Origin: Otatea glauca | Taxonomy: Eukaryota > Streptophyta > Magnoliopsida > Poales > Poaceae | Length of the DNA stretch: 64,000 bases | NCBI GenBank assembly: GCA_036346275.1 | Contig: CM070717.1 | Coordinates: 4,461,178-4,525,177, forward strand | Direction: 5' to 3' | Shown: positions 45,293-57,504 of the stretch, piece by piece | Position numbering within the stretch: the stretch's first letter is position 1 | Layout: each line of letters begins with the position of its first letter | Made by a program: the position numbers and the translations under genes | Notes under the pieces: model-generated | Seen by the model: only the letters and a program-made list of their open reading frames with translations | Told to the model about the DNA's origin: nothing | The model's database searches: none

Positions 45293-48117
45293 TGTAACAT
45301 CCCAAAAATTTGAGTTTTGGAATGTTGGAATTCAAAATTTAACCATTTGCATTTTCTTGAATTAACTCCAGCTTAATTTGAATTTCTAAATAATAAAAGG
45401 ATTTAATTTGACTAAACTATTCATCAAATTAAAGAATTTCAGTTTTTGTGGGATTCCTTGTGCTCCAAGGAATTTTTCTGTATTTTTGGGGATTTTTCTG
45501 AATTTATTTGATATTTATTTGAATTTATTTGAAATTCTGGATTTTTTCTTAAATCGGAAAATGTTTTCTATTTTCAAAAAGCCTCTTGGGCCGAATCCTC
45601 TGCGGCCCGTTCCGCCCTCCTTCGCTTCAGCCCAGCTCGCTCTCGCCCACCTCTCGCCTTGCCGCTCGGCTGCCTCGCCCGGCCAAGCTTGTCGGCCGTC
45701 CGTCGGCGCCACGTGTGCGGTTGGGATCGCGCCACAAACCCTAGCGCCGCCGACTCGAGTCCCACCGCCGACGTCACCGTCTCGAGTCCGCGTCGTTGCG
45801 CGTTCCCGAGGCTATAAAGCCGTGCCGCCGCGCGCCGAGGTTCCCCTCCTCGCGCCGCTTCTTTTGCCCGCTTCTCCGCCCGAGGCGTCGCCGATCCTTC
45901 GCGTGAGCTCGCCGAGTCCGCCGCCTGCCGAGATCTTCCACCGCTTTTCTTCCGTCGCGGTGCCGTTTCGCCGTCCCGCTTGCATCTCCGAGTTGCCGCG
46001 TCGTCCCCTCCCGGTTCGCCTTGCCCGCGCCGTCCGGCTCTCGGCCGCCGCGGCCTCGTCTTTCCCCGAGTCCGGTAAGCCTTGCGTCGTCGCCTCGCCG
46101 TCGACCTCCGCCGCCAGCGCTCGCCGTTGGATCTCTAGCCGACGCGCCGATTGTGCCACGCCTCTCCTCCTTGTGACGCCGCGTGGCGTTCGATCTGGCT
46201 CCCTCGTCCGATCGCGCGACACGTGGCGTCGCGCCACAAGACCGCCGCGTGGCCGCCGGCGTCACCGCTGCGTCGCTGCTGCGTCGTGGCGACGTCACGG
46301 TGCACGGGCGCCGCAGTGAACCCAGCGCGCGCCGTGGACCGAGTTCACCGTGAACCGGTGACGTCGGCGTTGCGCAATAAATTCCTTTTCGATACAAAAA
46401 TAAATCCAAAAATTCCGATTTTACGATTTTCGTATTTTCTCTGAATTTAATCTTTGGAGGCCGTTCTCGCTCATACGAACTCCGATTGAGGCGATTCAAG
46501 TTTCTAAAATTTTCTAAAATCAAGATCTATCTTCCAGAGCCATTTATTTTCAGTTTTGAGCTTGTTTGAGTCTCTGTTTTGTATTTATTTGGTTTCATTG
46601 CTTTCTTTTCGGTGAGCGCTAATTCCGAGGAGCAAGCGAAGACTTGAAGACCAAGATTCACACTAGATCAGCAAGGCAAGTCGTAACCTTTGATCATATT
46701 GATCCTATGTTTGCAAAGTAATTTATTTTATACACTTGCATGCTATTTACGTATCAATGTTTATTTAATGGGAGTAGATGTATGCCTAGTTGACATTATG
46801 CCACCTTGATTCGTTGTATGCCATGTATCCATTGTTAAACCTAGGTTGGGACATTACTAGTTGGACATAATCATAATACCAACATTGGGTTATCGTAGCT
46901 ATGCTTAGACATGCTTACATATACGTTGGGATTCATGTCACATGTTGAATAATGTTAATCTTGACTTAATGAGATATTGAATCGTGGCGTTAGCCACTGT
47001 TGTAAAATTTGTTGTACCATGGCGGGTTTGCCATTGGTCTTGGTTGAGCAATTGTTTTCCCTCGGGCAAGTGATCGTGCGATAAAGGGGTGCTTTCTAGC
47101 ACGTTGGGATGTGGATGTCTTGCACGAGACAACTTAAGGACTTAATCTTGTGCGCCATTGAACTGGGTCTAATCGTACTACCACATATGCGGAATGGGAC
47201 AGACCTAGGCGATTAATTTGTAATGTCTAGTCTTGAGTACGCCAATGGTGGTGTGGGTTCGGGATGGGCGGGTAGATTCACATGGCGCAAGAGGGGGCCT
47301 TATGGGCGAAACCTTAGCGAGCGATCGAGTTTAGACAATGCATTGTAAAGGCTCTGTCATGATATCTCTGCGACACACCAAAGGAAGTGTGTTAGTAACG
47401 TTTGCACAAAGAGATGTTCATGTCTTGTGGGTAAAGTTGTACAACCTCTGCAGTGTAAAACTATTCGGATAGCGCGTCATGATCATGGACAAAGCCCGGA
47501 ATTTCACACGGGTATAAAGTGTTTCATGAAATGTGGAATGTGGAATTGTTGGGATGTGAGCAGGGAGTTCACTTTGTTTTGTTGTCTATCATTGATCTAT
47601 CGTTATTTATTTATGTTTTCATAAATATGCTTTCAATCTATTTATTGTATTTCCATTCAAGTTATTGCTTTACGCAAAATAAACTATATAGCTATCCTTG
47701 TCAAGCCGTGCATAAATATATTGCATCAATTCCTATGACTTCTTTGAGTACCTTTGTACTCACGGCTTTATGCCCTTGTTGATCAGTTGCTGAAGGAGAT
47801 AATGAATCTCATGAAGAGGAATTCTATGAAGACTACGTGGATTAGGAAGGCGTTCCCCAGACGATTGCCTGTGGCATGTCGAATGGTTCAAGTTATCTTT
47901 TCATTGCAATAGTATTTGTTTCTTAAGCCCTTAAGGCACAATGGTGTAAACATTGACCATAAGGTCGTTTGCTTTATTTAATAATAATTTGCTTCTTCTT
48001 AGTTAATTCGTTGTATGGAATGATATTACATCTGTGTTTCCACTGTGTGCACTAGCGTGATCCTGGACTAGTGCAGGATACACAGAGGGTTTCGGTTTGT
48101 AAATCCGGGTCCCGACA
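45293..48117 (+). repeat. Gypsy 3' LTR (2,825 bp)
   Basis: Same ends as the 5' LTR. The GC-rich stretch 45600-46370 is shorter and carries many small indels relative to 37630-38450, whereas the A/T-rich parts are nearly identical. Confidence 0.93.
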
Positions 48118-50620
48118 GATTCACAGTGATACAAATTTATTAACTACGAATTCCTTATCCAGCTAGGTTATTTAGGCTGCTCATGACTTGAACCAACTAA
48201 ACTAGATTTTAGTTATTTAACCTACAAAGCACATATATATACATATATATGTGTGAGTGCATTTGGCACAATAATGATTACATGGTTTAAAGTTAATTCA
48301 ACCCAAAATTCCTATTTAATCAAACTCAACTATGCTACTGCCATCCTAGTATTTATAATTAACTTTGTTTCTTTTAAATTTCTTTTTAATACAATTATAC
48401 ATATTTGAATTACTAAGGTATTGGAAACAAGGTCTAAGTAGAAAGTAATTCAAACAAGCATGAAAATTAAATATCCTTATATATCTGGGTTCCTGGTAAT
48501 ATAAGGATTCTAGAAAAATTAGTTTCATAAATTTCCAAGTTTATTTACAGAAATTTTGTATAGAGCATATTTCTAGCCTTTTAATTCAAATTTGAATTTC
48601 AAAATTTCCCAGAGATGGTATTCAAAATATTTTTGCATATTCTGAATCTATGGAATTTTTCATGAATTTAGAAATTGGTTTCACTATTTTTGGTCAGATG
48701 GTTCAAAAGTTATGGGCATTTGAATCTATTCGGTTTTTGGAATTTAACTAAAATTGAGAAATGCGTTTTCAAACTTGGAAAGCGTATTTCACCGCTTGAA
48801 CTGGGAAGGCTTTGACCGGCTGACAATTGGGTCCCACGATCCAGTGAGACAAAAGCAGGGGCACGGCTAGGGCACGACGGCGACGGAACTCCGGCGAATC
48901 TCCGTCCGAATGGGTAGCACGGCAAGCTCCAGTCACGCAGCGCGCACGCTGGGGTCACTCGCCGTGAGGGGACGGTGAGAGACCTGCCACCGGTGACGTC
49001 TTGGCGAAGAGCTGCGCTCGTCGGAGAAGACGACGAGTGAGTTAGGGACCGAATGGGTAGCATTTTAAGCATCAGTGAAGCTAGAGGATTCCATTTTACC
49101 GGTTGGTCGGGTCGGAGAGGCGACGGGTTGGCCTGCCACTGTCGGCCGGCCGTGGGGAAGAAGTGGCGCAGTGGTGGCGGTTGATCAGCAGATGAAAGCT
49201 GAAATTGATGGGTAGTATGGACTCAGCGATGCCCAAAGATGCCTCGGTTGCAAAGAATTGGATTGAGACTTACCGGTTTGGCTCAATTGCGATGCCTCTC
49301 CATTTTCGGTTTTTCTGGCAGAAACGGCGAGAAAAGGGAGCTATGGTTTGATTGTTGGTTCTGGGAGTGAATGAGAAGAAGGGGAGGTCCAATGTGATGT
49401 ACAAGAGCTATTTATAGCTGGCGAATGACGAATTCACAGGGTTTGAACGGAGGTGAAAAGAGCGGCTTGGTTCTGGCGTTTTCGGTGAAATGGCGTAGCG
49501 TTTCTCGCCGGCAAGGAGATAACGCAAGGACGACAGGGAATGGCGCACGAGTCTCGAGGATGGACGTGGCAGGGGTCAAGTAGAGGCGACGTGCACCGGT
49601 CAGGCATTGAATCGGCGAGGCTGGCGAAGGATCGGGAGAAGGTCGAGTTTGTCTCGGGCGAGAGGGGAGGAAGAGAGGAGGCAGCGAGATCAGAGGCTGA
49701 CGGGTGGGTCCCGGGTCCACCGGTCAGTGCCTGAGGGAGTTTTTCCGTTGCCGTTGAACGGTTACGGTCAAAGGTGTTGGCCCCACATGTCGGCGAGAGT
49801 AAGCAAAATGAAGAGATAAGCTCAGCTGGACAGCTCCATGTGAGCAATAAAATGGCTATCAAATCACTGTGTAATTTCGTGAAACTTTTTGACTGACCTC
49901 TCCTGGTAGTTACTAATATCCAGTAAAAATTTGAGGTTAAAATAACGCATGGTTAAATTATAAAAATTCTGACACTGTAGGTTTGTACAGGATTTGAATT
50001 TCGGTTTTGTATTTATTTAAAGGTTCAAACATTATTATTCATTTTTGAAACTTTTATGAGGGGTTATATCTAGGTCAAGGATGTCGCTGTAAATTTATCA
50101 AGCCAAAATAATGGGTATTTGTTTTATTAAAATTCTGACATGTCAAATTCCAGATTCTTAAAGCTTCTGTTTTGGAATTTTTATAAGGTCTTATTAGTAA
50201 GATAAATTCCTGAAATTTTTACCAGAGATATATTTTACCATGAGGGTGTTTTTGTAATCTTTACAGCTTCAGATAATCTTCGAATATTTTTCATTAATTT
50301 TGACTTGTACTGTTTCTAGTCAAAAAGAGGTGACATTAATTTATTTACCCATTTTTCTGTGCACAAAATTTTACTTCTTGATTTTACTGACTTACCAGAG
50401 AGGTTAAGATTCTATGGTAATTTTTTTTCCAAAATTTATCTTTTACCATTTTAACTTTTCACCATTATCCATTTCTTAATTCCATTTCTTTAATTTTTCA
50501 TTCAATACAAAAATCCGAAGAAATCCAAATAAATTCCAATCATGTCAAGAAAACCAGAGATAATAATATTCAAATTCAAAATATGAATTTTCATATTATT
50601 CCATTTTTCGGGATGTTACA

Positions 50621-53600
50621 AACCTTGACCGTCAAGCCTGAGCTCGGTATCGAAAAATCTTGCGCAAACTCACCAGAACCGACCGCAATGCTTACTCCCA
50701 TTCAAACCCTGTTCTCGCCGCCTCATCTGCCGATTTAAACCCTGCAAAGCTTCGTCTGGACCCTCACTCTCTCCTCAGCTCACCCTACAGCCAAAACACC
50801 ACTCAAAACCACCTCATCCCTTCCAACTCCGGCGAAACCAGTAGAAAAGGGAAAAACCTTAATCTTCTACTCCGGTGAACCTCAACCCAAACCACTTGGT
50901 CCAGAGCCTTCTTGTAGCACTTGGACCCTTTCCCCACCAGTATTTGAAGCTCTTCTTCTCCGAAAAACTCCCACGCCGCCAAACTTCTTCCGCCGCCGCA
51001 CCCGCTCGGTGAGAACCCATTTCCCGATACATTTCTCTTGGCCAAACCTCAAAATGGGTTCCTTATCATCATATAATGCTAACCTGGGTGTTAATGAGTA
51101 GAGAAATTCACTATTTTTGCTTCGCCGCTTGCCGTTCATGGCCTCTGTCGCCTCCCTCCGGTGGCGACCACCTTTCCGACCACTTTCGACAGAACCAACT
51201 CTACCCTCGTGTGCGCGTGATTGAGTTGATGCTCATGGTTGAACCGATTCCGTCGCTCCGGTGCTAGTTCACCGTCGGCGAGCCCCGGCACCGTCTCCCT
51301 GCTCCGGGTCACTGCCAAGTAGGATCGGTCGGTCAGCCTCAAGCTGTGCCGAGCCACTGCCATGCGGGTCCACCTATCAGTCTCCTGCACGCGCGGGTGA
51401 CACTGCTTCCTTGGTCCCACTTATCAGCCACGCGCGCCGCACAGCCCGCGGGCCCACACACCAGTCGCGTAGCGCGGCCTCTCGCTGCCATCTGGGGCCC
51501 AGTTGTCAGCGCCTTGGCCCAGCTCAATTCCGAAAACAGAAAGCGTCTTTTCATCGCGAAAACGCACTTTCCATTTCGGTAATTTCCTGATTTTCAGTAT
51601 TTTCAAAACCCTAGGATATTCAAATGCTTATAACTTTTGAACCATTAGTCCAAATGAGGTGAAATAAATTCATAAATTCATAATAAATCATTCATGTTCA
51701 GAATATGCAAAAATATTTTGAAAATGAACTCTGTTTAAATTTTAAATTCAAATTTAAAGAGAAAGGTTAAAACATGCTATTCATAGAATTTTTGCTAATG
51801 ACCTCCAAATTGAGTAAAATAAATTTTATTAGTCTCCTGGTAGTCCTAAGAACCTGAATATGTAAAAATACTTAGGGTTTGTTATAAGAAAAATTTGAGT
51901 TAATAAATATGTAGTAAAGTAATTCAATATTAATCCAAATAAATTTAATTCTTTAAATTGTAGAATAAGAATAATAACTCATGCATTTATTCCTGATTTA
52001 TGAAATTGTTTTATTTGATTTTTTCCATCTGATTTCTTTTTTTCCTATTGAAATTTGTTATTTGTTATGTTATTGCTAAACGACGTGTAGAACCCGACGA
52101 GTCCGATGTAGTCGTCGACGATCAAGAATTCGACTACGAGAATAATCAACAAGGCAAGCACCCCCTTTGATCATATTGATCCCAGTTTTATAAATGTTTT
52201 CATTAAATATTTTACTGCATGCGTTACTTTTATTAAAGTTTGCTATTTCGTTGGTAATGGTAGTTGTACCTGTAGTTTCATAGAATTTCCTTGATAAGTA
52301 TGGATTTGTGAACCTTAATAACCCTAGAATAACATAGACAGTACTTGATGTCAATTTGGGTTACTCACACTTAGTGTCATGCTTAAACAAACACAAAACT
52401 TTGACATGATTAAAAATGTTGGATATGACATTTGATGGGTATGATCCTTCCTTATGGTTGGTATTTTGATCAAAAATAAAAATAAAACTATAATTTGGAT
52501 GCAGGCAATTATTGACAATAGCCGGATGTACAAGGGACTTGTACATAGTGTAGGGGGAGATTATTGCCCATATCGGATTAAAGACCGAACTACGTGTTCG
52601 TTAAACCCAAGAATTACCGTACAACCACAAGTGCTTGTATGGTCCAGTCTTAACCTATTAAGTTACTTAAAACTAGCTTTGCACATTGGTAGGCTGGAGT
52701 AGTACGAGCTTCTTCAGTGACTGGTTGCTCGGAGGGTTACCCACACTGAGGTGTTGCGAGTCACGTTTACTGATACAACGGTGAACACCATACTATAGAT
52801 ATGCTTAATCATTTACTGTGCAGTGATTGTACAAACATTTATCCTAGTACGGGTTTAACATCATCGGGCTGGTGCAAAGTTAGAATTAAGTAATGTAACG
52901 GTTATGTTATGATCCCCTTACCAACACACCAAAGGAAGTGTGTTACTGGCCTGGCAAAAGAGGTTGATCATTTCTTGTGGGTAAAGCTGTACACCTCTGC
53001 AGAGTGTGAAACTTTTCGAAAAGCCGTTCCCGCGGTTATGGGAGTCTTGGTGCGCTAGCACTAGTTATATGTTTTTATTTTCATAAAACTGGATTCTACC
53101 GGGTGTTGGTAGAAATGGTTCGTCGATGTGGTCATGATACCCAGGTACCTGAAATTTATTTATACTTATATTCTGATAATTTCAGTGTTAAATTGCTTTT
53201 ACTTAAATTCCGTTTTGTATTCTACTATTCTGTATTTACATTTCAAATTAGCTTTATGCAAAACAATCATAAGTCTTCCCTTTGAATTGGCTTGCATGTA
53301 TATTTAGGTTTTGCAAAATTCTTGCGATTATGTAAGTACTCAACTTACCTATATTGATGTTTTTAGGTGAAGAACCAAAATACCCCGACGATACATTTTA
53401 TGATGCAGGAATCGGGGACATGAACGATGAATTTTATTAGGGTTTTCCTTGTTAGTTGCCTGTGGGGAATATTGGGTTAAAGGCATACTACAAGAAATAT
53501 ATCTCCACTGAAATGTTTTTACTTTTGGTATTGTAAGAATATTATGTACCTTGCTTCCGCTATGATAATAAAGTTTATGTATGACTGTGATATCAATTTG

Positions 53601-53693
53601 TATTTGTGCGTGCTAGCCACATATCATGGGACTAGTACGAAAAGCATATGGTACCCATTATTGATATTTATTATCGAAAATAGGGACCTTACA
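50621..53693 (+). mobile_element. 5'-truncated long LTR, plus strand
   Basis: It ends TAGGGACCTTACA and aligns by eye (in the same direction) with 59600-62917 and (inverted) with 54997-57500. Shared landmarks are CAAGGCAAGCACCCCCTTTG (52153) and CACACCAAAGGAAGTGTG to CTCTGCAGAGTGTGAAAC (52925-53015). The TGTAACATCCC start is absent; the truncated side abuts the minus-strand LTR at 50620. Its GC-rich part is 50680-51560. Confidence 0.75.
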
Positions 53694-54029
53694 CAAAAGT
53701 ATTTAAATTGGGCAACACTTTTTAGTGTCATATCCTATATCAGCCACTCCACATGGTGAACATAACAGTACATGGTGAGACAACTCAGCTTTTGGAGAAT
53801 TGACTATTTTTCTCACTTTTTTACCTCTTTTTTTTTTTTGCAAATTTGGTTACCTTCCAACTAGAATCGCAAATATAGCCATGTTCCTAACTACGAAAGC
53901 TCTGAAAGGTAAGACATATCACCACAGTGCATCGTACAAGAATTTTTTAGTCATGTTGTAGAAAATGGCTCAATTGCTGCATAAATCGGGAAACTTCCCA
54001 CGTTCGAAAATGGGTCCTAACATCCAGAC
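53694..54029. other. Unassigned spacer between LTR copies
   Basis: A/T-rich with a poly-T run at 53829. No recognised feature. Confidence 0.4.
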
Positions 54030-54990
54030 AATACTACAGAATTCATCATCTCAAACGGTTCAAAATTGTCATCTCGGACGATTTTGTGAACCGTCAGTAA
54101 CAATGTGTCAGTAATGTAAAGGCACATCACAGATGATTTTCGAATTCCATCTGTAAAAAGTGACATAACAGATGATTCTTATTTAGAATCGTTTGTAATG
54201 ACTACACATTACTTACGGTTTTAATATGTACCCATAATTTAATATGTTTCGTAACTATCTAATTGTACCCATAATTTAATGTGTCAAACTATCTAATCGA
54301 GTGTATGTGTAAATTATCAATCTCTTACATAGTGTTACAAAAGAGATCAGATTCACCAACATGACATGCTAGTTCTACAGAGTAATTTTCTTTTGTTTTA
54401 CCTGCAATATATTAGTACATGGCTACATGCTGCGCTCGTTCGGGCTAGGTTTCATCCTATGATAGCAGCACTGGGATGTACTGTGTGGTGTTTGAGGATG
54501 GACATGGTGTGTATTTGGGGCTTCCTCAGCTCCAGTAGTTACTCATGGCTGAGGGGAATGGTGCATCTGGCATGAAGGTGAGCTGTAAGAAGAGGAAGTT
54601 GGACTTGTTGGTTTCATCGAGGAGTGCCTCGGAGGTGAAAGGGCCACCATGTACTAAGTAGAAGGTATCATAGACGGTTTTTTATAAGAATCGTATGTGA
54701 TATAAATTTGCGTCTGTGATGTAAATTTATATCACAGACGATTCTTGTAAAAAACCGTTTTCAGAAGACATCAAAGACGGTTTTTATTAGAACCGTCTGT
54801 GATGACACCATGCTCATCACAAACGATTTTTTTGCTAAAATCGTCTGTGATGAGACCCTTCAGCGCAGACGGTTTTTGCCAAAAACCATCCGTGATGAGC
54901 ATAGAACTCATCACTAACTATTTTTGTAAAAAAATCGTTAGTGATGCCCCTCATCACAAACAGTTTTTGAAAACTGTCAGTGATGAGGGG
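54030..54990. mobile_element. CACTA-like non-autonomous element with facing hairpin repeats
   Basis: Near the left edge is ACTACAGAATTCATCATC. Both flanks (54050-54210 and 54660-54990) carry repeated CATCACAGACGGTTTTT words in opposite orientations; for example AGACGGTTTTTATTAGAACC faces CGTCTGTGATG at 54775-54802. The 450 bp middle has no recognised domain. No clean CACTA terminus or 3 bp duplication was found, so the class rests on the repeat style only. Confidence 0.55.
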
Positions 54991-54996
54991 TCCAAT

Positions 54997-57504
54997 TGTA
55001 AGGCCCCCATTTTTGATAATGAATACCAAAAATGGATACCATGTGCATACAATATTAGTCCCATGATCAGTAGCTAGTACGCATAAATACAAATTGATAT
55101 CACAGTCATACATAAGCTTTATTACATAGCGAAAGTGAAGTTACATAATATTTTTACAATACCAAAAGTAAAACTGCAGTGAAGACAACTTCTTGTAGTA
55201 TGCCTTTTAACCCATTGTCCCACAGGCAACTGACAAAGGAGAAACCTTAGAAAAATTCATCGTTAAATTCCCCGTATGCACGGACGTACTCGCAAGACTT
55301 TTGCAAATCCTAAAATACATTCAGGTCATTTCAATGGAAGGCTATTAAGGTTAATTTGCATAAAGCCAGTTTGAAATGTAAATACAGAATAATAGATTGC
55401 AAAACGGAATTTAAGTAACAGCAATTTCATATGTAGAATAACAGTATGTAAGTACGAATAAATGAAATTTCAAAACTGGTTATAATGACCATATCCAAGA
55501 ACCATTTCCACTGACACACAGTAGAAATTACCAACGCACGGTAGAAACCAGATTTTATGAAAATAAACAAAACTGCTAACTATGTGATGACTTTACCAAG
55601 TGTCTATTACCGCGGACGCGGCTAATCTATTAGTTTTGCACTCTGCAGAGGTATACAGCTTTCCCCACAAGACACGACTTACTCTTTGAGCAATCGATAT
55701 TTGCTCACTTCCTTTGGTGTGCCGCAGAGAGTCATGTTATAACTGTTACATTATTTAATCCTGACTTTGCACCAGCACGGTGACGATAAACCCATTCTGT
55801 GGTGTAAGAACTCAGAGCATAGAAATGATGGAACTACCCACAGTATGGCGTACACCGTTATATTGGTAGATGTTTATTCCATGGTCACCTCAGTGTGGAC
55901 GTCCCGTCGAACAATTCATTAAGAAATAGCCCGTACTACTCTGGCCTTCCAAGTGCAAAGCTAGTTTTAAACAACTTAATAAGTTAGAGCTGTCACATAC
56001 CAGCACTTGTGGTTGTATGATAATTCTTGGCCTGAAAACAACCCATAGTTCGGTCCTTAACTTGACACGGGCAATAATCTCCACCCTACACTACGTGCAA
56101 AGACATGAACTTCCGGCTATTGCCAATAATTGCCCGCATCTAAACTATAGTTTCATTTTCATTTTTGATCAAAATACCAACCACAAAAAGGGGTCATACC
56201 CATTAAAATGTCATATTCAACATTTTTAATCATGTCACAATTTTATGTTGCTTTAAGCATGGCTAAGTATAACACTAAGTGTAAATGTCCCAAATTGACA
56301 TCAATTAATGTCTATGTTATTCTAGGGTTATAAAGGTTCACAATTTCATACTTATCAAGGAAGTTCTATGTAGCTACAGGTACAACTACCAATTTCCATA
56401 ATATAGCAGACTTTAATAAAAATAGGGTATGCAATAAAACATTTAATGAAAACATTTATAAAATTGGAATCAATATGATCAAAGGGGAATGCTTGCCTTG
56501 TTGATTTTCCTCGACGTCGAACTCTTATTCGTCGAATATACCAGGCTCGTCGGGTTCTACACGTCGTATGGCGATACATAGCAAATACCAAAATTTAATA
56601 AGGCCAAAAAGAAATCAGATGGAAATATTCAAATAAAATAACTACATAATTCAGAAGTGATTGCATGAATTATTTGTTCTTATTTGTAACTTAAAGATTT
56701 AGTTTATTTGGATTATTATTGCATTATTTTACCACATATTTAACAACTTAAATTTTTCTTATAACAATCCCTAAGTATTTTTACATATTCAGGTTTCTGA
56801 AGTTACAAGGAATCTAACAAAATTTATTTTACTAAATTTAGTGATCATTTGCAAAAATTCCATGTATGACATATTTCTAACTTTTTCTTTAAATTTAAAT
56901 TCAAAATTCAAATAAAATTTGAATTTTGAGCTAGTTTTGCATATTCTGAATCTACATGATTTTAGATGAATTTAGAAATTTATTTCATACAATTTGGACA
57001 GTTAGTTCAAAAGATATTTAAGTTTGAATATTCTAGGTTTTGGGAAAATACTGAAAATAAAAAATATGCCGAAAATAGAAAGTACGCTTTCACTGGTAAA
57101 GCGCGCTTTCTCTTTTCGGGCGATGCCACGCCGAGGCGCTGACAGCGGGGTCCACATGGCAGCGGCAAGCACGCGCGCGAGCGAACGACATGCGGGGCCA
57201 GGCCGTCGGCGAGACGTGCAGCTGGCACGCGGGCCCGCGTGGCTACGCGGCTCGACGACTGACATGCGGGGCCAACGTGTCGGTGACACATGGCGCGGCA
57301 TGAGCAACGGGGCTGCCAGGCCGATCCCACTCGTCAGCGACCCGAGACAGGGGGAACGGCGCCTAAGCCCTCGGCGGCGAAATGTCGCCGAAAAAGTGGA
57401 ATGGGTTCCACCATGAGGTTCAAGGCATCCGTTCGCACACAAGGGTGGTGGCACGGTGGCCTGAGGTGGCCGGGAAAGGGGGTTCCACTGGCGAGGTGCG
57501 ACGA
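54997..57504 (-). mobile_element. Minus-strand long LTR, part 1
   Basis: Starts TGTAAGGCCCCCATTTTTG (the inverted LTR end). It carries the island CTCTGCAGAGGTATACAGC...CACTTCCTTTGGTGTG (55650-55735) and the island complementary to CAAGGCAAGCATTCCCC (56488-56504). The GC-rich part is 57090-57420. It is interrupted at 57504 by the solo LTR and resumes at 62918. Confidence 0.8.

Larger units (their letters stand above)
37345..48117 (+). mobile_element. Full-length Ty3/gypsy chromovirus-type retrotransposon
   Basis: Two long LTRs (37345-40188 and 45293-48117) start TGTAACATCCC and end CCCGACA. A primer-binding site TGGTATCGAGCCA (tRNA-Met type with one base missing) is at 40193 and a polypurine tract TTAAGGGAGG at 45281. 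Between them are gag with zinc knuckle, RT, RNase H, integrase and a C-terminal chromodomain, so it belongs to the chromoviruses (Tekay/Del-like). The flanks GGTTC (37339-37343) and GATTC (48118-48122) suggest an imperfect duplication with a one-base slip. It is nested in the minus-strand LTR 35282-50620. Confidence 0.93.
35282..50620 (-). mobile_element. Minus-strand long LTR, split by the gypsy element at 37345-48117
   Basis: The ends are TGTGAGACCCC at the left and CGGGATGTTACA at the right, i.e. TGTAACATCCCG...GGGGTCTCACA in its own direction. Removing the insert gives about 4.57 kb. It shares the end sequences and both conserved islands with the LTRs at 50621, 54997 and 57505. Its GC-rich third (48780-49740) contains GGGTCCCACG/GGCCCCACATGTCGG words. 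Flanking pentamers TAACG and AACCT do not match, so I see no target duplication. Confidence 0.75.

Noticed and set aside
45408..46319. 303-residue plus-strand ORF in the gypsy 3' LTR
   Set aside because: It lies in GC-rich LTR sequence, has no domain, and is not preserved in the sister LTR at 37765-38361.
45774..46523. 249-residue minus-strand ORF in the same LTR
   Set aside because: Arg/Gly-rich antisense ORF produced by high GC content; broken in the sister LTR.
35277..50625. Target-site duplication for the split minus-strand LTR
   Set aside because: The flanks TAACG and AACCT do not match in any sensible register.
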